Positions 36,187 through 46,106 of a DNA stretch of 64,000 nt are shown one piece after another. The DNA lies in assembly GCA_001899285.1 (NCBI GenBank), contig MKWA01000002.1, positions 31,994-95,993 on the forward strand. The letters run 5' to 3'. Numbering within the stretch: the first letter of the stretch is position 1; each line of letters opens with the position of its first letter. The notes below the pieces were generated by a model, which worked only from the letters and a program-made list of their open reading frames with translations, was not told the DNA's origin and did not search any database. A program made the translations under genes and the position numbers. This stretch comes from Rhizobiales bacterium 64-17. GTDB lineage: Bacteria > Pseudomonadota > Alphaproteobacteria > Rhizobiales > Xanthobacteraceae.

Positions 36187-39100
36187 ATGACGCCGATGAT
36201 GCCCGCCATCCTTCGCTCCAGCTTTGCTCTTCTTCTGATCCTCTGGTCGGCGCTCGCCGCCGCGGACGACAAGCCGTTCCAGCGCTCCGAGTTCAATGAC
36301 GCGACGACGCGGCTCGAGGAGCAGATCAAGAAAGACGCGGGGCAGGTGACGAAGACCGCGCCGGTGCTCCGCCGCGAGATCGACCAGGCATTCCAGAAGA
36401 ATGACATTCGCGGCGGCATGCAGCTCATCGGCCAACTGCTTACCGTGGCGCCGGACGACGCGGGCGCGTGGCTGCGTCTGGCGCGTACCGTGTTGCAGAT
36501 CCGCCCGGCGAACGATCGCGAGCGCGCGACCTTGCTCGATCGCGCCTCGATGGCCGCCTACATCGCCTATCAGCGCAGCGGCGGCGCGGAGGAGGCGGAT
36601 GCGCTCGCGGTGCTCGGCCGTACGCTTGCCGACCGGCAGATGTGGCGGCCGGCGCTCGACGCCATGCGGCTCTCGCTGGAGAAACGCGAGGTCGCCGATC
36701 TGCGCGCGCGCTACGAGCGGGTGCGGCTCGACCACGGATTCCGCATCCTTGACTACACGGTCGATTCCGATGCGTCCTCGCCGCGCGCCTGCTTCCAGTT
36801 CTCCGAGGACCTGCCGGGCAAGCGCACCGACTTCTCGCCGTTCGTCGCGGTCGTCGGAATGGAAAAGCCGGCGGTGTCCGTCGACGAGAAGCAGCTCTGT
36901 GTCGAGGGACTCAAGCACGGCGAGCGTTACGAGATCACGCTCCGCGCGGGTTTGCCTTCGACGGTCAACGAGGCGCTCCCGAAGTCGGCACCGTTCACAC
37001 TCTATGTGCGCGACCGCAAGCCGTTCGCGCGCTTCGCCAGCAAAGCCTATGTGCTGCCGAAGGCTGGCCAACGTGGCATTCCGGTGGCGAGCGTCAACAC
37101 CACGGCGGTGCACATCCAGATCTACCGGATCAGCGACCGCAACCTGATCGACGCGGTGATGGGCCGCGACTTCCAGCGCAATCTCGACCGCTACGAACTC
37201 GACCGGCTCGGCAACGAGCGCGGCTACAAGGTCTGGGAGGGCGAACTTGCGACCGAGATGAAGCTCAATGCCGAGGTGACGACGGCGTTTCCGATCGACG
37301 AGGCCGTCGGCACGCTCGCGCCCGGCGTCTATGCCATGGCGGCGGTGCCGACGGGCCCGGTCGCCAACGATTACGAGGAACAGGCGACGCAGTGGTTCGT
37401 CGTCTCCGATCTCGGCCTCACGGCGCTGTCAGGCCAGGACGGCATCAATGTCTTCGTGCATTCGCTCGCCTCGGCTTCGCCGCGCGAGGGCGTCGAGGTG
37501 CAGCTCGTCTCGCGCGCCAATGACGTGCTGGCGGTGAAGCGCACCGATAGAGCAGGCCGCGCGCAGTTCGACGCGGGGCTCGCCCGTGGCGAGGGCGGGT
37601 CTTCCCCGTCGCTGGTGATCGCGCGCGAGCAGAACGACTATGTGTTCCTCAATCTCAAAGGCCCTGCGTTCGATCTGTCGGATCGTGGCGTCGGCGGCCG
37701 CGCGGCGCCGGCCGGGCTCGATGCGTTCGTTTACACCGAGCGCGGCGTCTATCGTTCCGGCGAGACGGTGCATGTGACGACCCTGCTGCGCGACGCGCAA
37801 GGCAAGGCCGCGCCGGGCACGCCGCTCACGCTGGTGATGGAGCGGCCGGACGGCGTCGATTATCGCCGCACGGTGGCGGCGGATCAGGCGCTCGGCGGAC
37901 GCGCGTGGAGCGTCCCGCTCGTCGCTTCGGCCACGTCGGGCACATGGCGCGTCAAGGCCTATACCGATCCGAAACGCCCGCCGGTCGGCCAGACCACCTT
38001 CATGGTCGAGGACTATGTGCCGGACCGGCTGGAGTTCGCGCTCACCACCGATGCGAAGGAGTTGTCGCAGAAGGACGACACGTCGTTCGCGCTCGACGGA
38101 CATTTTCTTTACGGCGCGCCGGCCTCGGGCCTCGATCTGGAAGGCGAGGTGGTGATCCAGGCGGCGAAGGAGCGCGCCGGCTTTGCCGGCTATCAGTTTG
38201 GTCTGGCGGACGAGCAGATCACGGCGGTGCGCCAGCCGCTGGAAGATTTGCCGCAGACCGACGACAAGGGCAAAGCGGACATCTCCGTGAAGCTCGACAC
38301 GCTGCCGGATGCGACGCGTCCGCTGGAAGCACAGGTGATGGTCCGCATGGCGGAGGCCGGCGGCCGTGCCATCGAACGGTCGGTGACGCTGCCGGTCGCG
38401 ACCACCACGGCGATGATCGGCGTGAAGCCGGGTTTCAACGGCCGTTCGCTGGGCGACGGTGAGAACGCGACGTTCGATGTGGTGATGATCGGCGCCGATG
38501 GTCAACGCCGAGCCGCCTCCGGCCTGCGCTACGAACTCTTGAAGATCGACACACGCTACCAGTGGTACAAACAGAACAATTCCTGGCAGTTCGAGCCGGT
38601 GAAGACCACGCAGCGCGTCGCCGACGGCAAGGTCGATGTCACAGCGAACGAACCGGCGAAGCTGTCGTTGCCGGTGCGCTGGGGCCGCTATCGTCTCGAG
38701 GTCTCCGGGCCGGACGGCTTGATCACCACGGTGCCGTTCGACGCAGGCTTCTATGCGGAAGCGAGCGCCGACACGCCCGATCTTCTGGAAATCGCGCTCG
38801 ACAAGCCGGACTACAGACCGGGCGAGACGATGACCGTCGCGGTCACGGCGCGCACCGCGGGGCAACTGACGCTCAACATCGTTACCGACAAGCTCGCGAC
38901 CAGTGTGTCGCAGGAGGTCAAAGTCGGGCAGGCGACGGTGAAGGTCCCCGTGGCCGCCGACTGGGGCACAGGCGCTTATGTTGTCGCGACCTTGCGCCGT
39001 CCGCTCGACACGCAGGCGCAGCGCATGCCAGGCCGCGCCATCGGCGTGCAGTGGTTCGCCATCGACCGCGCCGCGCACACGCTGACCATGGAGATGCCGC

Positions 39101-41391
39101 TGCCGGCGACGATCCGTCCGGACACGGTGCTGACGGTGCCGGTGAAGCTCGGCGGGTTGCGCGCGGGCGACCAGGCGCGGGTGGTGGTGGCGGCGGTCGA
39201 TGTCGGCATCCTCAATCTCACCAATTACAAGCCGCCGGCGCCCGACGACTATTATCTCGGGCAGCGGCGGCTGACGGCGGAGCTGCGCGATCTCTACGGT
39301 CAGTTGATCGACGGCATGCAGGGCGCGCGCGGCGCGATCCGCTCGGGCGGCGACATGGCCGGCGCGGATCTTGCCGGCTCGCCGCCGACGCAGGCGCCGC
39401 TCGCATTGTATTCCGGTCTGGTGACGGTCGGACCGGATGGCACGGCGTCGATTCCATTCAACATTCCCGCATTCGCGGGGACGGTGCGGGTGATGGCGGT
39501 GGCGTTCAGCGCCGATCGCGTCGGCAAGGCGTCTGGTGACGTGGTGGTGCGCGATCCTGTGGTGGCGACGGCGACGCTGCCGCGCTTTCTGCGCATCGGC
39601 GATACGTCGAGCTTCCATCTCAGCCTCGACAATGTCGAAGGCGTGGCGGGGAACTACACGGTTTCAGTGAACGCAGAGGGTGCGGCGAGCCCGTCGGGCG
39701 ATACGACCCGCACCGTGACGCTCAATCGCGGCCAGCGCAGCGGACTGTCGATACCGATCACGGCGAAGCAGGCCGGGATGACCACGCTGCATCTCGCCGT
39801 CAACGGGCCGGATGGCTTTGCACTGGCGCGCAACTATGCGCTGGAAACGCGCCCGGCGACGACGACGCTGACGCGGCGCACGGTTAGACCGTTGCCGAAG
39901 GGTGAAAGCCTCATCGTGTCGAGCGATGCGTTCGCCGATCTCGTTCCGGGCACGGGGCGCGTCGATCTCTCGGTTGGCCTGTCGGCCTCGCTCGATGCGG
40001 CGACATTGTTGCAGGCGCTCGACCGGTATCCCTATGGCTGCACCGAACAGATCGCCAGCCGCGCGGTGGCGATGCTCTATATCAACGACATCGCGCCGCC
40101 GGGACGCCTCGCGCTCGACCGCGACGGCGAGGAGCGCATCCGCGACGCGATCGAGCGACTGTTGGCGCGACAGGGGGCGAACGGCTCGTTCGGCCTGTGG
40201 AGCGTTGGCGGCGACGACATCTGGCTCGATGCCTATGTCACCGATTTCCTCAGCCGCGCGCGCGAGCGCAAATTCGCGGTGCCGGACGAGTCATTCCAGA
40301 TGGCGATCGACCGGTTGCGCAATTACGTCGCGACCGCCCCGGAGCCGAAGAAGAACGGCGGGCGTGAACTCGCCTACGCGCTCTATGTGCTGGCGCGTAA
40401 TGGCGCGGCGCCGGTGGGCGATCTGCGTTACATCGCCGACAGCCAGACCGGTGATCTGGCGACGCCGATCGCCAAGGCGCAGATCGCAGCGGCGCTCGGC
40501 ATGCTCGGCGACCGCATCCGTGCGGAGCGGGTGTTCGCGGCGGCCCTCGGCGCGATCCCGCAGCAGCCGGTGCTGCAGGCGGGCCGCAGCGACTTCGGCT
40601 CAATGCTGCGGGATTCTGCGGCGCTGGTGACGCTCGCCTCCGAGGGCAATGCGCCGCGCGCGACGGTCGAGGCGGCGGTGCAGCGGGTCGATTCCGCGCG
40701 CGGTCTCGCCAGCCAGTTGTCGACGCAGGAGCAGGCGTGGCTGGTGCTCGCCGCCCGCGCCATCGGCAAGGAGAGTGGAGCGATCACGCTCGACGTGGCC
40801 GGCCGTCGGCAGAAGGGCGCGTTCTTCCAGGGGCTGCGTCCGTCCGATCTCGCCGCGCCGTTCAAGGTGACCAACACCGGCGACACGGACGCGCGCGCGG
40901 TGCTCTCGGTCAGCGGCGCGCCGGTGATGCCGGAGCCTGCCGCATCGCGCGGCTTCAAGATCGAGCGGCTTTACTACACGCTCGACGGCCAGCCGGCGGA
41001 CATTGCCAAGGTGACACAGAACCAGCGCTTCGCGGTGGTGCTGCGGGTGACGGAAGCGCAGCCGCAGTTCGGCCGGATCATCGTCGCCGACTATCTGCCG
41101 GCGGGGTTCGAGATCGACAATCCGCGGCTCGTCTCGTCCGGTGAGACCGGCAAATTGAACTGGATTGAGAACGCGGCCGAGCCGGTCAACGCGCAGTTCC
41201 GCGACGACCGGTTCACCGCGGCGTTCACGCGCAGCAAGGACGACAAGGCGGTGTTCACGGTGGCCTATGTCGTGCGCGCCGTCTCGCCGGGTCGCTATGT
41301 GCTGCCGCAGGCGGTAGTCGAGGACATGTACCGACCTGACCGGTTCGGCCGCACCGACACCGGAACGCTGGAGATCGGCACCACACCATGA
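36187..41391 (+). CDS. Bacterial alpha-2-macroglobulin family protease-trap protein (YfhM-like)
   Basis: A 1734-residue secreted/periplasmic protein, slightly longer than E. coli YfhM. The N-terminus has a signal-like helix (AILRSSFALLLILWSALAAA). Unlike the E. coli protein there is no lipobox cysteine, so it is probably not a lipoprotein. A chain of macroglobulin-type beta domains follows (e.g. DAFVYTERGVYRSGETVHVT near residue 515), then the thioester motif in DRYPYGCTEQ (Cys1285-Gln1288, codon 40039), which would trap attacking proteases. The gene is followed after ten bases by pbpC, the classic pairing suggesting protection of the envelope when peptidoglycan is under repair. Confidence 0.9.
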   Translation: MTPMMPAILRSSFALLLILWSALAAADDKPFQRSEFNDATTRLEEQIKKDAGQVTKTAPVLRREIDQAFQKNDIRGGMQLIGQLLTVAPDDAGAWLRLARTVLQIRPANDRERATLLDRASMAAYIAYQRSGGAEEADALAVLGRTLADRQMWRPALDAMRLSLEKREVADLRARYERVRLDHGFRILDYTVDSDASSPRACFQFSEDLPGKRTDFSPFVAVVGMEKPAVSVDEKQLCVEGLKHGERYEITLRAGLPSTVNEALPKSAPFTLYVRDRKPFARFASKAYVLPKAGQRGIPVASVNTTAVHIQIYRISDRNLIDAVMGRDFQRNLDRYELDRLGNERGYKVWEGELATEMKLNAEVTTAFPIDEAVGTLAPGVYAMAAVPTGPVANDYEEQATQWFVVSDLGLTALSGQDGINVFVHSLASASPREGVEVQLVSRANDVLAVKRTDRAGRAQFDAGLARGEGGSSPSLVIAREQNDYVFLNLKGPAFDLSDRGVGGRAAPAGLDAFVYTERGVYRSGETVHVTTLLRDAQGKAAPGTPLTLVMERPDGVDYRRTVAADQALGGRAWSVPLVASATSGTWRVKAYTDPKRPPVGQTTFMVEDYVPDRLEFALTTDAKELSQKDDTSFALDGHFLYGAPASGLDLEGEVVIQAAKERAGFAGYQFGLADEQITAVRQPLEDLPQTDDKGKADISVKLDTLPDATRPLEAQVMVRMAEAGGRAIERSVTLPVATTTAMIGVKPGFNGRSLGDGENATFDVVMIGADGQRRAASGLRYELLKIDTRYQWYKQNNSWQFEPVKTTQRVADGKVDVTANEPAKLSLPVRWGRYRLEVSGPDGLITTVPFDAGFYAEASADTPDLLEIALDKPDYRPGETMTVAVTARTAGQLTLNIVTDKLATSVSQEVKVGQATVKVPVAADWGTGAYVVATLRRPLDTQAQRMPGRAIGVQWFAIDRAAHTLTMEMPLPATIRPDTVLTVPVKLGGLRAGDQARVVVAAVDVGILNLTNYKPPAPDDYYLGQRRLTAELRDLYGQLIDGMQGARGAIRSGGDMAGADLAGSPPTQAPLALYSGLVTVGPDGTASIPFNIPAFAGTVRVMAVAFSADRVGKASGDVVVRDPVVATATLPRFLRIGDTSSFHLSLDNVEGVAGNYTVSVNAEGAASPSGDTTRTVTLNRGQRSGLSIPITAKQAGMTTLHLAVNGPDGFALARNYALETRPATTTLTRRTVRPLPKGESLIVSSDAFADLVPGTGRVDLSVGLSASLDAATLLQALDRYPYGCTEQIASRAVAMLYINDIAPPGRLALDRDGEERIRDAIERLLARQGANGSFGLWSVGGDDIWLDAYVTDFLSRARERKFAVPDESFQMAIDRLRNYVATAPEPKKNGGRELAYALYVLARNGAAPVGDLRYIADSQTGDLATPIAKAQIAAALGMLGDRIRAERVFAAALGAIPQQPVLQAGRSDFGSMLRDSAALVTLASEGNAPRATVEAAVQRVDSARGLASQLSTQEQAWLVLAARAIGKESGAITLDVAGRRQKGAFFQGLRPSDLAAPFKVTNTGDTDARAVLSVSGAPVMPEPAASRGFKIERLYYTLDGQPADIAKVTQNQRFAVVLRVTEAQPQFGRIIVADYLPAGFEIDNPRLVSSGETGKLNWIENAAEPVNAQFRDDRFTAAFTRSKDDKAVFTVAYVVRAVSPGRYVLPQAVVEDMYRPDRFGRTDTGTLEIGTTP

Positions 41392-41401
41392 CACCTGAGC
41401 C

Positions 41402-43435
41402 ATGAGCGTTTGGCGTACCATCGTCGCGGTCGGAGGTGGCATCATCGCTGCCACGGCGCTGGCGTTCGGCGCGTGGGTGGTGGCGCTCGGGCCGCTGCCG
41501 CCGCTCGATCGCATCGCCTTTTCGCAGACGGTGGTGGACCGCAACGGCGTGCTGCTGCGGCCTTACGCGACCCCCGATGGACGATGGCGGCTGCCGGCAA
41601 CGGTCGAGGACGTCGATCCGCGCTATCTCGATCTGCTGATCGCTTACGAGGACCGGCGCTTCCGCGACCATCATGGTGTCGATCCGCTGGCGCTCGCGCG
41701 CGCAGCGCTGCAGTGGATCGAGCGCGGTTCGATCGTTTCTGGCGGCTCGACCCTGACCATGCAGGTGGCGCGTCTGCTCGAACCGCGCCGCGAGCGCTCA
41801 CTCTCCGCGAAATTGCGGCAGGCGGTGCGCGCGGTGCAGCTCGAGGCGGCGTTGTCGAAGGACGCGATCCTCGGGCTTTATCTCTCGTTCGCGCCCTATG
41901 GCGGCAATCTCGAAGGCGTGCGCGCCGCGTCGCTTGCCTATTTCGGCAAGGAGCCGCGGCGGCTGACGCTCGGCGAGGCGGCTTTGCTCGTGGCTCTGCC
42001 GCAGTCGCCGGAACAGCGCCGGCCGGATCGCTCGCGTGAAGCCGCGAACAAGGCGCGCGACATGGTGCTGCATCGTCTGGCACAACGCGATGCGATCGCG
42101 GCGAGCGAAGTGGCGCGCGCGCATGATGAAGGGATGCCGGTGGTGCGCAAGGCGATGCCGATGCTGGCCCCGCATGCGGCGGATGATGCCCTGGTGGCCA
42201 CGCCAGCCTCATCGGTGCGTCGCCTCACCATCGATGCAAACTTGCAGAAGACCCTGGAACAGCTCGCGCGCGAGCGGATGCAGACCTTCGGGCCGGATGT
42301 GTCGGTCGCTTTGGTCGCGGTCGATCACGCGACCGGCGAAATCCGCGCCCGTGTTGCGTCGCCGGATTATTTCGACCTGCGCCGCGCCGGGCAGGTGGAC
42401 ATGACCCGCGCATTGCGCTCGCCGGGCTCGACGCTCAAGCCGTTCATCTACGGCCTCGGCTTCGAGGACGGGCTGATCCACCCCGACACCCTGATCGACG
42501 ACCGGCCGGTGCGCTTCGGAGACTATACGCCGGAGAACTTCGATCTGACGTTCCAGGGCACCGTCACGGTGCGCAAGGCGCTGCAACTTTCGCTCAACGT
42601 CCCGGCGGTGGCGATCCTCGACCGGCTGGGCGTCCAGCGCCTCGCGGTGCGGCTGACCGAGGCCGGCGCCGGGCTTGTCCTGCCCAAGGGCGAGGCGCCG
42701 GGCCTGGCCATGGGGCTGGGTGGCGTCGGCATCCGGCTCACGGACCTGACCATGCTCTATGCGGCCCTGGCGCGTGGCGGCGAGGCCATCGCCCTGACTG
42801 AACAGGCTGGCCAGAAGGCCGCGACCCATCGCCTCATCGAGCCGGTGGCGGCCTGGTATGTCGGGCAGGCGCTCCTTGGCGCGCCGCCGCCGGACAACGC
42901 CCCGCACGGCCGGATCGCCTTCAAGACCGGCACCTCCTATGGCTACCGTGACGCCTGGGCGGTCGGCTTCGACGGCCGAATGACCATCGGAGTCTGGGTC
43001 GGGCGGCCGGACGGTGCCCCGGTTCCGGGGCTCATTGGCCGCACCGCTGCCGCACCGATCCTGTTCGATGCCTTCAGCCGCGCAGGGCAGGCGACGCCCT
43101 TGCCCCGGCCGCCGGAGGGCGTGTTGTTCGCCCATTCCGGCCGCCTGCCGCCGCCCTTGCGGTATTTCGGCCGCGATCTCACCGCCGCGGCCGCGAACAA
43201 GCCTCGCATCATGTTCCCGCCGGACGGCGCCCGGATCGAGCGGGCGGGCGAAGACCCGCTGGCCTTGAAGATTACCGGCGGGCAGCGGCCGCTGACCGTC
43301 ATGGTCAATGGCGCGCCGATGCCGCCGACGCGGGAGCGCACGGTTTTTGTGCGCCCGGACGGAGCCGGGTTCGTCCGTCTCACCGTCATGGACGCCCGCG
43401 GCGCCACCGATAGCGTCGTGGTACGTCTGCAGTAA
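41402..43435 (+). CDS. pbpC: Penicillin-binding protein 1C
   Basis: A 677-residue bifunctional peptidoglycan synthase. It has an N-terminal membrane helix (about residues 8-30), a GT51 glycosyltransferase domain with catalytic glutamate in AYEDRRFRDHHG (Glu83) and GGSTLTMQVAR, a transpeptidase domain with SxxK at GSTLKP (Ser343), SLN and KTGTS, and a C-terminal BiPBP_C domain (about 590-677). It starts ten bases after the alpha-2-macroglobulin stop, forming the well-known pair. Confidence 0.94.
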   Translation: MSVWRTIVAVGGGIIAATALAFGAWVVALGPLPPLDRIAFSQTVVDRNGVLLRPYATPDGRWRLPATVEDVDPRYLDLLIAYEDRRFRDHHGVDPLALARAALQWIERGSIVSGGSTLTMQVARLLEPRRERSLSAKLRQAVRAVQLEAALSKDAILGLYLSFAPYGGNLEGVRAASLAYFGKEPRRLTLGEAALLVALPQSPEQRRPDRSREAANKARDMVLHRLAQRDAIAASEVARAHDEGMPVVRKAMPMLAPHAADDALVATPASSVRRLTIDANLQKTLEQLARERMQTFGPDVSVALVAVDHATGEIRARVASPDYFDLRRAGQVDMTRALRSPGSTLKPFIYGLGFEDGLIHPDTLIDDRPVRFGDYTPENFDLTFQGTVTVRKALQLSLNVPAVAILDRLGVQRLAVRLTEAGAGLVLPKGEAPGLAMGLGGVGIRLTDLTMLYAALARGGEAIALTEQAGQKAATHRLIEPVAAWYVGQALLGAPPPDNAPHGRIAFKTGTSYGYRDAWAVGFDGRMTIGVWVGRPDGAPVPGLIGRTAAAPILFDAFSRAGQATPLPRPPEGVLFAHSGRLPPPLRYFGRDLTAAAANKPRIMFPPDGARIERAGEDPLALKITGGQRPLTVMVNGAPMPPTRERTVFVRPDGAGFVRLTVMDARGATDSVVVRLQ

Positions 43436-43497
43436 CGCTGCTTTCCCAAGCACTTCTCTGGCACTATGGTCCGCCGCTCAACGGCGACTCGAACCCT

Positions 43498-45243
43498 ATG
43501 ACCACGGCCAGTTCCGGCACCCGATCTCCGACCCAGCGCGCAAGCTGGCGCAGCCGCGGCCTGGCGGCGGTGCTGGACTATGCGCACGCGTCCCATGCCC
43601 GCGCGGTCGCCGTGCTGGTCGCCCTGACGTTGCTCGCGTTCCTGCCGGGCTTCTTCCAGATCCCGCCGATTGACCGCGACGAGGCCCGCTTCGCGCAGGC
43701 CACCAAGCAGATGGTCGAGAACGGCGACTACGTGGACATCCGGTTCCAGAACGAGGTCCGCTACAAGAAGCCGATCGGCATCTACTGGCTGCAGGCGGCG
43801 ATCGTGAAGACCGCGACGCGGATCAGCGGCCACGAAGTGCTGCCGACCATCTGGCTCTATCGCCTGCCGTCGCTTCTCGGCGCCATCGGCGCGGTGCTGC
43901 TGACCTACTGGACCGCGCTCGCTTTCGTCACGCGGCGCACCGCGCTCGTCGCTGCGGCGATGCTGGCGAGTTGCGTGCTGCTTGGGGTCGAAGCGCGGCT
44001 CGCGAAAACCGACGCGATGCTGCTGTTCACGACGCTCGCGGCCATGGGCGCCATGGCGCGCGTCTATCTGCCGTGGCGGCGCACTGGCGTGATCGAACGC
44101 GGCTGGACCAATCCGGCGATCTTCTGGACGGCGATGGCCGGCGGCATCCTGCTCAAGGGTCCGCTGATCGTCATGTTCGTTGGCTTCGCCGCGGTGACAC
44201 TCGTCATTCTCGACCGCAAGACATCGGACGGTTCGTGGCGCTGGCTCGCCGGTCTGCGGCCGGTGCTCGGCCTGATCTGGATGATCGCGCTCGTGCTGCC
44301 GTGGTTCGTCGCCATCATCGGCAAGGCGGGGGACAGTTTCTTCGCCAAGTCAGTCGGCGATGACATGCTCGCCAAGGTGACGAGCGGGCAGGAGGCGCAT
44401 GGCGCGCCACCCCTGACCTATCTGCTGCTGTTCTTCGTGACGTTCTGGCCGGGCTCCGTGCTGGCGGCTATGGCGGTGCCGGCCGTGCGCCGCGCCTGGC
44501 GTCAGCCTGGCACGCAGTTTCTGCTGGCGTGGCTGGTCCCGTCCTGGATCGTCCTCGAACTGGTCGTGACCAAGCTGCCGCACTACGTGCTGCCGCTCTA
44601 TCCGGCCATCGCCATCCTGATTGCCGGCGCGCTCGAAGCGGGCGTGCTGTCGCGTGCGCGGTGGCTGATCCATGGCACGATCGGCTGGTTCCTGTTCGCG
44701 GCCGTGATCTGTCTCGCCGCATTTATCGGTCTCGTTTTGATCGACAAGCAACTCGGCTTCCCGGCGTGGCCGTTCGCGGCCGCCGCCATCATCATGGCGC
44801 TGATGGCGTGGTGGCTCTACGAAACCGACGGCCCGGAGCGCGCGGTGTTGCGGGCAGTGGTGTCGTCGGTTTTGATCGCCATCACCATCTATGGCGTCGT
44901 CATGCCGTCGATGAGCGCGCTATTTCCGAGCGTGAGTGTCGCCAACGCGCTCCGCGCCTCGTCGTGCGAGAAACGCGACGTGGTCGCCGTTGGCTTCCAG
45001 GAGCCGAGTCTGGTGTTTCTCGTCGGCAGCAATCTGCGGTTCGTCGACGCGAACAGCGCGGCCGATTTCCTGTTCGGCGGCTCCTGCCGTTTCGCGGTAA
45101 TCGACGCGCGGTTCGACCGTAATTTCGCGCAGCGCGCCGACACGATAGGGCTGCGCTATTCGCAGTTGCAGCGGATCGACGGTTACAACATCAGCGTCGG
45201 CAAGCCCGTGACCCTCGCGATCTATCAATCGGACAATCGCTGA
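43498..45243 (+). CDS. ArnT-like polyprenol-phosphate-dependent glycosyltransferase (GT39/GT83)
   Basis: A 581-residue inner-membrane protein with about ten or more helices. It contains the hallmark first-loop acidic motif PPIDRDEARFAQATKQM and KKPIGIYWLQA. The family moves a sugar from undecaprenyl-phosphate onto lipid A or another acceptor in the periplasm. It leads a gene set with PAP2 phosphatase, GT2 and a LAB_N protein, pointing to lipid A or similar surface lipid modification. The stop overlaps the next start (TGATG). Confidence 0.88.
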   Translation: MTTASSGTRSPTQRASWRSRGLAAVLDYAHASHARAVAVLVALTLLAFLPGFFQIPPIDRDEARFAQATKQMVENGDYVDIRFQNEVRYKKPIGIYWLQAAIVKTATRISGHEVLPTIWLYRLPSLLGAIGAVLLTYWTALAFVTRRTALVAAAMLASCVLLGVEARLAKTDAMLLFTTLAAMGAMARVYLPWRRTGVIERGWTNPAIFWTAMAGGILLKGPLIVMFVGFAAVTLVILDRKTSDGSWRWLAGLRPVLGLIWMIALVLPWFVAIIGKAGDSFFAKSVGDDMLAKVTSGQEAHGAPPLTYLLLFFVTFWPGSVLAAMAVPAVRRAWRQPGTQFLLAWLVPSWIVLELVVTKLPHYVLPLYPAIAILIAGALEAGVLSRARWLIHGTIGWFLFAAVICLAAFIGLVLIDKQLGFPAWPFAAAAIIMALMAWWLYETDGPERAVLRAVVSSVLIAITIYGVVMPSMSALFPSVSVANALRASSCEKRDVVAVGFQEPSLVFLVGSNLRFVDANSAADFLFGGSCRFAVIDARFDRNFAQRADTIGLRYSQLQRIDGYNISVGKPVTLAIYQSDNR

Positions 45244-46076
45244 TGAGCAGCATGACCGAACGATCGGGCAAAGGCGGACTTTGGCAAACCCGCGTGCGTA
45301 ACTGGCTGGCACGGCTGGTGCGTCCGCCGCGGCCGGCCGTCGCGCGCCTGCAACGCTGGGAGCATCGGCATATCGGCGCGGCGTTATTGTCGGCCGTCCT
45401 GGTGTGCGCTTTGCTGATGGTGACGCTCGACGCGGTGGCAATCGTTGACGCACGCGGCTTGCCTTATGGCGTGCATCGCTTCTTCGACATCATCACCGAC
45501 TACGGCAAATCGGGCTGGGTCTTGTGGCCGGCCGGGCTGATCGTTGCCGCGGCGGGTGTTGCCGCCGGCACCGTGTCGCAACGCGTGGGCCTGCTGATCG
45601 CCAGCATCGCCACGCGGGCGATGTTTGTGTTCGCCGCCATCGGTCTTCCCGGCCTGTTCGTCAATCTGGTGAAGGGCCTGATCGGCCGTGCCCGGCCGTT
45701 CGTCGGCGGGTCCGCCGATCCGTATCTGTTCAGCCCGTGGACCTGGAAACCGGCTTACGCCAGTTTTCCCTCCGGACATGGACAAGCCGCCGCGAGCATC
45801 GCGGTCGCTTTGGGGGCGCTGTTTCCGCGCGCGCGCGTCGTCCTGTGGATTTACGCCGCATTCATTTTCGTGAGCCGGGTCGTCGTCACGGCGCATCATC
45901 CGAGCGATGTGCTGGGCGGCGCATTGGTGGGCGGCATCGGCGCCTGGCTGGTGCTGCGCTTCTTTGCCGCCCGTGGGCTCGGCTTCAGGATTGCGTCGGA
46001 TGGCCATATTGCCCCTATGGCCGGCCCGTCGTGGCGGCGGATTAAAAGGGTTGCCGCCGGGACGCCGCAGAAATAG
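45243..46076 (+). CDS. PAP2-family membrane lipid phosphatase
   Basis: A 277-residue membrane phosphatase with the full catalytic signature: KGLIGRARPF, PSGHGQAAAS and SRVVVTAHHPSDVLGG. About five to six helices. Its start overlaps the previous stop by one base. It could remove a phosphate from lipid A (LpxE/LpxF-like) or from a polyprenyl diphosphate; the setting with an ArnT-like transferase favours lipid A. Confidence 0.88.
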   Translation: MSSMTERSGKGGLWQTRVRNWLARLVRPPRPAVARLQRWEHRHIGAALLSAVLVCALLMVTLDAVAIVDARGLPYGVHRFFDIITDYGKSGWVLWPAGLIVAAAGVAAGTVSQRVGLLIASIATRAMFVFAAIGLPGLFVNLVKGLIGRARPFVGGSADPYLFSPWTWKPAYASFPSGHGQAAASIAVALGALFPRARVVLWIYAAFIFVSRVVVTAHHPSDVLGGALVGGIGAWLVLRFFAARGLGFRIASDGHIAPMAGPSWRRIKRVAAGTPQK

Positions 46077-46106
46077 AAGCGCCCCCGACAGGGATCAGCG
46101 ATCATC

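Noticed and set aside
37429..39618. 729-codon open frame antisense to the alpha-2-macroglobulin gene
   Set aside because: Composition dominated by Arg, His and Ala with no motifs; the plus-strand protein is clearly real.
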